DNA from: JBPOIS01 sp052034295
GTDB taxonomy: Bacteria; Pseudomonadota; Gammaproteobacteria; Pseudomonadales; Moraxellaceae
NCBI GenBank assembly: GCA_052034295.1
Contig: JBPOIS010000023.1
Location: forward strand, 1 to 13,283
Direction: 5' to 3'
DNA length: 13,283 nt
The notes under the pieces were generated by a model that worked only from the letters and a program-made list of their open reading frames with translations, was not told the DNA's origin and searched no databases. How positions within the stretch are numbered: position 1 is the stretch's first letter; each line of letters opens with the position of its first letter. This document shows positions 6,055 through 12,261 of the stretch, piece after piece. The translations under genes were made by a program, and so were the position numbers.

Positions 6055-7185
6055 ATGACCCTGACTGCCGTTGCCGAGTTTTTGCCCATCGCGGCCAATG
6101 CGGGCATTGACGCCATCGCCCCCTACCAGACCGGCAAGCCGATCAGCGAGCTGGAGCGTGAGCTGGGCCTGACCCACATCGTCAAGCTGGCCAGCAATGA
6201 AAACCCCCTCGGCTGTTCCCCACGGGTGTCCGAAGCGATTGCGGCGGTGCTGCCGGAGCTGTCGCGCTATCCCGATGGCAATGGCTTTGAGCTGAAATCC
6301 GCGATCGCCGCCAAATTCGCCGTGGATCTCGCCCAGATCACCCTGGGCAACGGTTCCAATGACCTGCTGGAGCTGGTGGCGCGGGCGCTGATCGGTGCAG
6401 GCCAGTCGGCGGTGTACAGCCAGCACGCCTTTGCGGTGTATCAGCTGGCGGTGCAGGCGGTGGGTGCACGCGGCATCGAGGTGCCTGCGCGTGATTTTGG
6501 CCATGACCTGCCGGCGATGGCGGCGGCGATTGAGGCCGACACCCGGGTGGTGTTCATTGCCAACCCGAACAACCCGACCGGCACCTGGTTTGATGAAGCG
6601 GCGTTTGAGCAGTTCATGCAGGCGGTGCCGGCGCAGGTGGTGGTGGTGCTGGATGAAGCCTATGTCGAATATTTTCCGGAAAACTTCAACAGCCTGCCGT
6701 TTTTGCAGCGCTATCCCAACCTGCTGATCAGTCGCACCCTGTCCAAGGCCTACGGCCTGGCGGCGCTGCGGGTGGGCTTTGCGCTGTCACACCCGGCCTT
6801 GGCGCAGTTGCTGAACAAGATCCGCCAGCCCTTCAACGTCAACGCACTGGCGCTGGCTGCGGCGGTGGCGGCGCTGGGGGATGAGGATTTTTTACAGCAG
6901 AGCCGGGATCTGAACCGCCGCGAAATGGCCGTGCTGGAGCATGGCTGTGCAGCACTGGGGCTGACGTGGATTCCCTCGCGGGCGAATTTTTTGTGCATTG
7001 GGCTGGGGCCGCAGCACCTGGGTCATGAAGTGTTCAATGCCCTGCTGCATCAGGGCGTGATCGTGCGCCCGGTCACCGGCTATGGGTTGCCGCATTTCAT
7101 CCGCGTCACCGTCGGCCTGCCCGAAGAAAACCAGCGCTTCCTGCAGGCGCTGGCCACGGTCCTGCAGCCACAGGTCCAGCCGTGA
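6055..7185 (+). CDS. hisC: Histidinol-phosphate / aromatic aminotransferase (HisC type)
   Basis: A PLP-dependent aminotransferase of fold type I, 376 residues. Family landmarks are KLASNENPLG (44-53), NPNNPTG (170-176), LDEAYVEY (199-206, Asp200 and Tyr203 contacting the cofactor), the Schiff-base lysine Lys231 in SRTLSKAYG, and the phosphate-binding arginine Arg239 in LRVGF. Histidinol-phosphate transaminases of this group also accept aromatic substrates. Lying between pheA and tyrA, this copy probably makes phenylalanine and/or tyrosine (or arogenate), with histidine synthesis possible as well; that role is inference from context. The ATG at 6055 has GGA seven bases upstream. A GTG at 6034 would add seven residues but lacks a ribosome binding site. 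It lies 54 bases after pheA and overlaps the next gene by four bases. Confidence 0.93.
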   Translation: MTLTAVAEFLPIAANAGIDAIAPYQTGKPISELERELGLTHIVKLASNENPLGCSPRVSEAIAAVLPELSRYPDGNGFELKSAIAAKFAVDLAQITLGNGSNDLLELVARALIGAGQSAVYSQHAFAVYQLAVQAVGARGIEVPARDFGHDLPAMAAAIEADTRVVFIANPNNPTGTWFDEAAFEQFMQAVPAQVVVVLDEAYVEYFPENFNSLPFLQRYPNLLISRTLSKAYGLAALRVGFALSHPALAQLLNKIRQPFNVNALALAAAVAALGDEDFLQQSRDLNRREMAVLEHGCAALGLTWIPSRANFLCIGLGPQHLGHEVFNALLHQGVIVRPVTGYGLPHFIRVTVGLPEENQRFLQALATVLQPQVQP

Positions 7186-9416
7186 AGCCGTATTTTCAGC
7201 GTGTGGCCTTCATGGGGCTGGGGCTGATTGGCTCCAGTCTGGCCCGGGTGATGCGCGAGCAGGGACTGGCCGGGCAGATTGTCGCCAGTGCGCGCTCCCA
7301 GCGCACCCTGGACGCTGCGCTGGCGCTGGGTGTGATCGACGAAGGGCAGGTGCGTCCGGCAGATGCTGCCCGGGGTGCTGATCTGGTGGTGCTGGCCATG
7401 CCGGTGTGTGCCACCGAACAGGTGCTGCGTGACATCGCCCCGGTCCTGCGCGCGGATGTGGTGCTGACCGATGTGGGCAGCACCAAGGGCAATGTGGTCG
7501 AGGCGGCAAGGGCGGTGTTTGGTGCGGCACTGCCGCTAGGATTCGTGCCCGGCCATCCGATTGCCGGGGGCGAGCAGACCGGGGTGATGGCCGGCAAGGC
7601 CGACCTGTTTGCCCACCACCGGGTGATCCTGACCCCGCTGCCCAGCTCCAGTCCTGTGGCGGTGGCGCAGGTGCGTGCGCTCTGGCAGGCCGCACAGGCC
7701 GAAGTGCTGGAGATGAGCGTGGACCGGCATGACCGGATTCTGGCCCGTACCAGCCATTTGCCGCACCTGCTGGCGTTTGCGCTGGTGGAGGAGCTGGCGG
7801 CCAGTTCGGACAATCTGGACATTTTTCGCTATGCGGCTGGTGGTTTCCGCGATTTCACCCGCATTGCCGCCAGCGACCCGCTGATGTGGCATGATATTTT
7901 TATGGCCAATCGCCCCGCCGTGCTGGAGGCCCTGCAGGCCTACCAGCAGCAGCTGAACCAGTTGCAGCAGGCGATTGCCGCCGCCAGTTCCGCCGAGCTG
8001 ATCGGCATCCTCACCCGTGCACAGGCTGCACGCAAACACTTTGGGCACATGCTCAGCAAAACCCCCTATCTGGAAAAACCCGTCGTGAGTCAGACCTTTG
8101 TAGTACAACCTGGTGGCCATTTGCAGGGCCGTTTTCCCATTCCCGGCGACAAATCGGTGTCGCACCGCTCGATCATGTTCGGGGCGCTGGCCGACGGCGT
8201 GACCGAAGTGGAAGGCTTTCTGGAAGGCGAGGATGCGCTGGCCACCCTGCAGGCCTTCCGGGACATGGGCGTGACCATCGAAGGCCCCAAAAATGGCCGG
8301 GTGACGGTACATGGGGTGGGCCTGCATGGCCTCAAACCACCCGCAGGGGCGCTGTACATGGGCAACTCCGGCACCAGCATGCGCCTGCTGGCGGGCATCC
8401 TGTCCGCACAGGGCTTTGACAGTGTGATGACCGGCGACCCGTCGCTGTCCAAGCGGCCGATGGAGCGCATCGCCAGGCCACTGCGGCTGATGGGTGCACA
8501 GATCCAGACCACCGGAGAACGCGGCACCCCGCCGGTCAGCATCACCGGCCAGCAGACCCTGCGCGGCATTGAGTATCCATTGCCGATGGCTTCGGCGCAG
8601 GTCAAATCCGGCCTGCTGCTGGCCGGGCTGTGGGCACAGGGCACCACCACGGTGATCGAGCCCGAGCCGACCCGCGACCACACCGAGCGGATGCTGACCG
8701 CCTTTGGCTACCCGGTGCAGGTCGAGGGCAACCGCGTCAGTGTGACCGGCGGCGGCCGCCTGACCGCCACCCGCATTACCGTCCCGGCGGATATTTCCTC
8801 GGCGGCATTTTTCATGGTCGGTGCGGCGATTGCAGCCGGTTCGGAGGTGGTGCTGGCGCAGGTGGGCATCAACCCGACCCGCACCGGCATCATCGAGATC
8901 CTGCGCCAGATGGGCGCTGACCTGAGCCTGGAAAACGAAGGTCTGCAGGGTGGCGAGCCGGTGGCCGACCTCCGCATCCGCGCCAGTCAGCTCCGCGGCA
9001 TCCACATTCCTGAGGATCAGGTGCCGCTGGCGATTGATGAGTTTCCGGCGCTGTTCATCGCAGCGGCCTGTGCCCAGGGGCGTACCGTGCTGACCGGCGC
9101 GGCCGAGTTGCGGGTGAAAGAATCCGACCGCATCGCGGTGATGGCCACGGGCCTGCAGGCGCTGGGCATCGACTGCACCCCCACGGACGATGGCATGATC
9201 ATCGAAGGCAAGGGCAGTGACGACCCGCATGCGCCGGTGTTTGGCAGCGCCACCATCGAAAGCCACCACGACCACCGAATTGCCATGAGCTTTGCCATGG
9301 CCGCCCTGCGTGCCAGTGGGCCGATCACCATCCTCGGCACGGAAACCGTGGCCACCAGCTTTCCCAATTTTGTGACGCTGGCCCAGCAGGCTGGCTTGCG
9401 CCTGTCGGTGCAGTGA
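7182..9416 (+). CDS. tyrA-aroA: Fused prephenate dehydrogenase - EPSP synthase
   Basis: A 744-residue fusion. Residues 1-290 are prephenate (or cyclohexadienyl) dehydrogenase, oxidising prephenate with NAD(P)+ toward tyrosine. It has the Rossmann motif GLGLIGSS (12-19), DVGSTKG (97-103), GHPIAGGEQTG (124-134), and His192/His195 in TSHLPHLL. After a linker near 295-305, residues 306-744 are 3-phosphoshikimate 1-carboxyvinyltransferase (EPSP synthase), the sixth shikimate step. It carries GDKS (322-325), GNSGTSMR (394-401), SAQVK (471-475), RDHTE (498-502) and NPTR (564-567), which fit the class II (glyphosate-tolerant) group motifs. No stop interrupts the junction. The GTG start overlaps the hisC stop (GTGA), with AGGT six bases upstream. 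The fusion is known in Pseudomonas and Acinetobacter. Confidence 0.95.
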   Translation: MKPYFQRVAFMGLGLIGSSLARVMREQGLAGQIVASARSQRTLDAALALGVIDEGQVRPADAARGADLVVLAMPVCATEQVLRDIAPVLRADVVLTDVGSTKGNVVEAARAVFGAALPLGFVPGHPIAGGEQTGVMAGKADLFAHHRVILTPLPSSSPVAVAQVRALWQAAQAEVLEMSVDRHDRILARTSHLPHLLAFALVEELAASSDNLDIFRYAAGGFRDFTRIAASDPLMWHDIFMANRPAVLEALQAYQQQLNQLQQAIAAASSAELIGILTRAQAARKHFGHMLSKTPYLEKPVVSQTFVVQPGGHLQGRFPIPGDKSVSHRSIMFGALADGVTEVEGFLEGEDALATLQAFRDMGVTIEGPKNGRVTVHGVGLHGLKPPAGALYMGNSGTSMRLLAGILSAQGFDSVMTGDPSLSKRPMERIARPLRLMGAQIQTTGERGTPPVSITGQQTLRGIEYPLPMASAQVKSGLLLAGLWAQGTTTVIEPEPTRDHTERMLTAFGYPVQVEGNRVSVTGGGRLTATRITVPADISSAAFFMVGAAIAAGSEVVLAQVGINPTRTGIIEILRQMGADLSLENEGLQGGEPVADLRIRASQLRGIHIPEDQVPLAIDEFPALFIAAACAQGRTVLTGAAELRVKESDRIAVMATGLQALGIDCTPTDDGMIIEGKGSDDPHAPVFGSATIESHHDHRIAMSFAMAALRASGPITILGTETVATSFPNFVTLAQQAGLRLSVQ

Positions 9417-9473
9417 GGGCACCTGCACCGCAGTGTGACGGCGTTGCGCTTGTGTCATGAAAAAAAACGATCA

Positions 9474-9506
9474 CTGGGCCGGCTTTGTACCGGCCCAGCG
9501 ATTTTT
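9474..9506. terminator. Strong bidirectional terminator after tyrA-aroA
   Basis: CTGGGCCGG (9474-9482) pairs perfectly with CCGGCCCAG (9490-9498) around a seven-base loop. TTTTT (9502-9506) follows on the plus strand. On the minus strand the same stem is followed, after six bases, by eight Ts (the A run at 9460-9467). It closes the aromatic operon 58 bases after the stop codon. Confidence 0.85.
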
Positions 9507-9541
9507 GCGGCCCTGAAAAACAGTTTTTGCGGGATTTTTTA

Positions 9542-9560
9542 GCCTGAAAAGGCATTTTTT
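9542..9560 (+). terminator. Second, short terminator-like hairpin
   Basis: GCCT (9542-9545), a GAAA tetraloop and AGGC (9550-9553) are followed by A and six Ts (9555-9560). The stem has only four pairs, but the T-tract is good. It may back up the terminator 45 bases upstream and insulate the lipase gene. Confidence 0.45.
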
Positions 9561-9630
9561 GTCATTCAAAACAAGCCCTGCGGCAAAAAGTGTGCGCTGA
9601 TTTGCGTGACAGGCAGGTGATCCGGTTTTT

Positions 9631-9659
9631 TTGACAGACGCGGTTGTCAGTCATTAAGG
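9631..9659 (+). promoter_or_regulatory. Possible lipase promoter/operator
   Basis: A perfect -35 hexamer TTGACA (9631-9636) lies 77 bases before the lipase start. The -10 region is poor: TTAAGG at a 17-base spacer, or CATTAA at 15. TGACA (9632-9636) and TGTCA (9645-9649) form an inverted repeat that overlaps the -35, which could be an activator or repressor site. The rest of the 9417-9712 gap holds the two terminators and nothing else I can support. Confidence 0.3.
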
Positions 9660-9712
9660 TGCGCAGCAGCCCAACACGGGGTTCTATGGACTTTTTGGCC
9701 GGGAGGCTTTTG

Positions 9713-10699
9713 ATGATGTTCAAGGGAATTGCAGCATTCATGCTATTGGCAGGCAGCATGTCGGCTCAGGCCGCCAGTTTTTACAACTGCGCCAGCAACA
9801 CGGGTTGTGTCAAATCCACCGTGGCCACCACCAGCACCTACACCCAGACCCGTTACCCCGTGGTGTTTGCCCATGGGATGGCCGGCTTCAACAGCCTGGC
9901 CGGTGTGAACTACTGGTACCAGATTCCTGAAGCACTGGCGGCGGGCGGGGCCACCGTGTTTGTCACCAAACAGGCGTCGTTCAATTCATCAGACGTGCGC
10001 GGTGAGCAGTTCCGCCAGCAGGTTCTGGGCATTCTGGCGCTGACCGGGGCCCCCCGCGTCAACATCATGGGCCACAGTCATGGTGGCCAGTCGATCCGCT
10101 ATGCGCTGGCCACCCTGCCCAGTGGTACAGTGGCTTCGGTCACCTCGATTGGTTCCCCGCACAAGGGTTCGCCCGTGGCTGACCTGATCCAGCAGGTGGC
10201 CAACAACCCCAGTCTGGGCGGGCTGACCGGCGCACTGTCCACGGCCGTGAACGGGCTGGGCTCGCTCATCAACCTGCTGTCTGGCAATGACCCTGCGCTC
10301 AAGCAGGATTCGCTGGCCGGACTGGCTTCGCTGAGCACGGCAGGGTCGGCTGAATTCAATGCCCGCTTCCCGCTGGGGGTTCCGGCGACGGCCTGTGGCG
10401 AAGGCAGCTACACGGCACGGGGGGCGCAACTGTATTCCTGGAGTGGTACTGGTGGTGTGACCAACGCCCTGGACCCGCTGGACCAGGGCCTGACTGCGCT
10501 AAAAATCGTCTTCAAAGAGCCTTCGGATGGCTTGGTGGGCCAGTGTTCCAGCCACTTTGGCCGGGTGCTTCGTGACAACTACAACATGAACCATCTGGAT
10601 GAAGTCAACCAGCTGCTGGGACTGGTCAGCCTGCTGGAAACCAATCCCAAAACCGTGTACCGCACCCAGACCAACCGCCTGAAGCTGCAGGGGCTGTAA
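9713..10699 (+). CDS. lip: Secreted triacylglycerol lipase, family I.1-like
   Basis: An alpha/beta-hydrolase lipase of 328 residues that hydrolyses triglycerides outside the cell. Residues 1-20 form a Sec signal peptide ending AQA, with cleavage before ASF. The mature part follows Pseudomonas LipA closely: oxyanion loop AHGM (53-56), nucleophile Ser122 in GHSHGG (120-125), Asp272 in PSDGLVG, and His294 in NHLDEVN. Calcium ligands are likely Asp254 and Asp296. Cys228 and Cys278 match the disulfide of the P. aeruginosa enzyme. The ATG at 9713 has a strong GGGAGG six bases upstream; ATGs at 9686 and 9716 are alternatives. The mature N-terminus is about 20 residues longer than in LipA and adds Cys26 and Cys32. 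Family I.1 lipases usually need the foldase Lif for folding and type II secretion, but no lif gene is adjacent. Confidence 0.95.
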   Translation: MMFKGIAAFMLLAGSMSAQAASFYNCASNTGCVKSTVATTSTYTQTRYPVVFAHGMAGFNSLAGVNYWYQIPEALAAGGATVFVTKQASFNSSDVRGEQFRQQVLGILALTGAPRVNIMGHSHGGQSIRYALATLPSGTVASVTSIGSPHKGSPVADLIQQVANNPSLGGLTGALSTAVNGLGSLINLLSGNDPALKQDSLAGLASLSTAGSAEFNARFPLGVPATACGEGSYTARGAQLYSWSGTGGVTNALDPLDQGLTALKIVFKEPSDGLVGQCSSHFGRVLRDNYNMNHLDEVNQLLGLVSLLETNPKTVYRTQTNRLKLQGL

Positions 10700-10711
10700 G
10701 TTCCCTGTACA

Positions 10712-10746
10712 AAGGGCGCCGCTCCTGTGGACAGAGCGGCGCCTTT
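10712..10746. terminator. Terminator after the lipase gene
   Basis: GGCGCCGCTC (10715-10724) pairs perfectly with GAGCGGCGCC (10734-10743) around a nine-base loop. A G-U and two A-U pairs extend the stem to 10712 and 10746. The T-tract is only TTT on either strand, so it could serve both the lipase and the convergent minus-strand gene ending at 10818. Confidence 0.7.
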
Positions 10747-10817
10747 CTGCGCTTCAGGGGTTTTTATGCCAAAAAATAGCCTAAGCAAACTTAAATCCAA
10801 ACACAGACCCGATCCAG

Positions 10818-11255
10818 TCAGGGGGCAGGCTCAGCAGGGGCTGTGTCCAGATGCAGCATTTCCGGGGTGCTCTGCAAAATGGACGACTCACTGAGCGGGT
10901 CGGCTGCGGGCTTGGCTGGCTGTGGCGCTGGGGGAACCATCACAGGGGTGCCTTCCGGGGTGGTCTGTTCGATGATGACGGTTTCAAAGGCAGGCGGCAG
11001 GTTCTGGCGCTGCAGGCTGTGTACCACGCGACCCGCCTCAAAATACACCGACCAGTCGGCATAATCCCAGCGGGTGATGGAAGGTTTGCCCACTGGCGCG
11101 TGGCGCTGGACCGGCTCACCAAACTGCTGCAGCACCTTGCCCATGGTCTGGCCGGACAGGGGCAGGGCGTGGGAGGGCTGGCGCTCAGCAGCCTGGACCG
11201 GGGCCAGGGGAACCGCCAGGGTCAGGGACAGCAGCAAAAAATGGGCAAGTCGCAT
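10818..11255 (-). CDS. Small exported protein with weak BamE/SmpA-like pattern
   Basis: A 145-residue exported protein that I cannot name. Residues 1-22 are a clear Sec signal peptide (MRLAHFLLLSLTLAVPLAPVQA). No cysteine follows, so it is not a lipoprotein and is probably periplasmic. Residues about 33-82 form one compact unit: SGQTMGKVLQQFGEP, then PSITRWDYADWSVYFE and GRVVHS. The pattern of a G-T-M-x-x-V turn, FGEP, and an RWDY...VYF...G.VV strand pair recalls the SmpA/OmlA (BamE) fold, but the similarity is weak and is inference. From about residue 103 the tail is rich in Pro and Ala (VPPAPQPAKPAADP) and probably disordered. I chose the ATG at 11255 because it gives the signal peptide and has AGGA nine bases upstream; the frame stays open to 11378 without meaning. 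It is convergent with the lipase gene and divergent from ung. Confidence 0.75.
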   Translation of the reverse strand: MRLAHFLLLSLTLAVPLAPVQAAERQPSHALPLSGQTMGKVLQQFGEPVQRHAPVGKPSITRWDYADWSVYFEAGRVVHSLQRQNLPPAFETVIIEQTTPEGTPVMVPPAPQPAKPAADPLSESSILQSTPEMLHLDTAPAEPAP

Positions 11256-11274
11256 GGGCAAACATCCTGATCTG

Positions 11275-11294
11275 AAAAAACCTGGGCATCCAGG
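11275..11294 (-). terminator. Intrinsic-terminator-like hairpin in the leader of the minus-strand gene
   Basis: On the minus strand, CCTGG (11294-11290), a four-base loop and CCAGG (11285-11281) are followed directly by six Ts (11280-11275). This sits seven bases before the AGGA ribosome binding site of the gene starting at 11255, so it lies within that gene's leader rather than after any gene. It fits an attenuator or leader switch better than a plain terminator. The stem is only five pairs. Confidence 0.45.
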
Positions 11295-11310
11295 GAAGCC
11301 GTGACCGTCC

Positions 11311-11352
11311 GGCCTGATCCATAGGCCGCAGTGGCAGCAGGCCACCCTGCTG
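11311..11352 (-). other. Two leader hairpins upstream of the terminator-like stem
   Basis: CAGCAGG/CCTGCTG (11335-11341 with 11346-11352, seven pairs, four-base loop) and GGCCT/AGGCC (11311-11315 with 11323-11327) stand between a possible promoter and the terminator-like hairpin. With that hairpin they make a three-stem leader of about 100 bases. No known riboswitch class is recognised. Confidence 0.35.
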
Positions 11353-11363
11353 ATTAAACGCTG

Positions 11364-11391
11364 TTTATGGTCAGGCATTCAAGCCAGTAAA
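11364..11391 (-). promoter_or_regulatory. Possible promoter of the minus-strand exported-protein gene
   Basis: On the minus strand, TTTACT (plus 11386-11391, four of six to the -35) and CATAAA (plus 11364-11369, four of six to the -10) are 16 bases apart. Transcription would begin near 11357 and give a leader of about 100 bases. Confidence 0.35.
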
Positions 11392-11440
11392 AAACACCCG
11401 CGCTGTGGTTCATGGCAGCCGCAGCCCCTGTAAAAAGCGC

Positions 11441-11469
11441 TGAACAGGCCGGGAAGGGCATGCTATGCT
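11441..11469 (+). promoter_or_regulatory. Probable promoter of ung
   Basis: TGAACA (11441-11446, four of six to the -35), a 17-base spacer, and TATGCT (11464-11469) with TG at 11461-11462 form an extended -10 promoter. Transcription would begin near 11476, about 34 bases before the ung ATG. Confidence 0.5.
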
Positions 11470-11509
11470 CGCCAGCCCATGCCGCGTCATTGCAGGAATT
11501 GTGCCACCC

Positions 11510-12241
11510 ATGCAGGTCCCCAGCAGCTTGTCCCTCACCGAAATCCAGCAACAGCGGCTCAGCCGGGTTCAGCTTGAGCCCGGCTGGAAACAGGCGCTGA
11601 CCCCGGCACTGCTGCAGGAGTCCTTTGCACAGCTGCGTGATTTTTTGCGCCAGCGCCAGCAGGATGGGGCCACCCTGTATCCACCGGCCCCGATGATTTT
11701 CAATGCGTTCACCCTGACCCCGCTGGATCAGGTCAAGGTGGTGATCGTCGGTCAGGACCCCTATCACGGGCCGCGCCAGGCCAACGGGCTGGCCTTTTCG
11801 GTGCAGCGCAGCATTCCACTGCCGCCCTCGCTGCAGAATATTTTTCACGAGCTGAACACCGACCTGGGCATCGCCCCGGCCCGCCATGGCGACTTGTCCC
11901 ATTGGGCGGAGCAGGGCGTACTGCTGCTCAACAGCGTGCTGACCGTGGAAGCCGGTCAGCCCACCTCGCATCAGGGCAGGGGCTGGGAAGCGTTCACCGA
12001 TGCGGTGATTGAAGCCGTGAACCAGGGCACTGAGCACACGGTGTTCATCCTGTGGGGCAGCTATGCCCAGAAAAAAGGCCGCAAAATCGACACCGAGCGG
12101 CATCTGGTGCTGACGGCCGCCCACCCGTCCCCGCTGGCGGCCAATCGGGGCGGGTTCTTTGGCTGCAAGGTGTTTTCACGCACCAACCAATACCTGATTC
12201 AGCATGGCAAAACCCCGATTGACTGGCAATTGCCCCGTTGA
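11510..12241 (+). CDS. ung: Uracil-DNA glycosylase, family 1
   Basis: Ung removes uracil from DNA that arises by cytosine deamination or dUMP incorporation, starting base-excision repair. The 243-residue length is a little long, owing to an N-terminal extension of about 20 residues. The water-activating motif GQDPYHG is at 81-87 (catalytic Asp83). PPAPMIFNAF (58-67) forms part of the uracil pocket, LLLNSVLTVE (138-147) carries the uracil-reading Asn141, and HPSPLA (205-210) holds the catalytic histidine and DNA-intercalating leucine. The C-terminus GKTPIDW is typical. I chose the ATG at 11510, but the only AGGA (11494-11497) is 12 bases upstream, and the in-frame GTG at 11501 is also possible. 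The next gene begins 20 bases downstream and is probably co-transcribed. Confidence 0.95.
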   Translation: MQVPSSLSLTEIQQQRLSRVQLEPGWKQALTPALLQESFAQLRDFLRQRQQDGATLYPPAPMIFNAFTLTPLDQVKVVIVGQDPYHGPRQANGLAFSVQRSIPLPPSLQNIFHELNTDLGIAPARHGDLSHWAEQGVLLLNSVLTVEAGQPTSHQGRGWEAFTDAVIEAVNQGTEHTVFILWGSYAQKKGRKIDTERHLVLTAAHPSPLAANRGGFFGCKVFSRTNQYLIQHGKTPIDWQLPR

Positions 12242-12261
12242 GGGCGCTGGGAGGATTTGAG

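Noticed and set aside
7536..9458. Very long minus-strand open frame (640 codons) opposite tyrA-aroA
   Set aside because: It is a GC-rich shadow of the fused gene, whose motifs are unmistakable. The antisense product resembles no protein and has the His/Gln/Gly-rich composition typical of such shadows.
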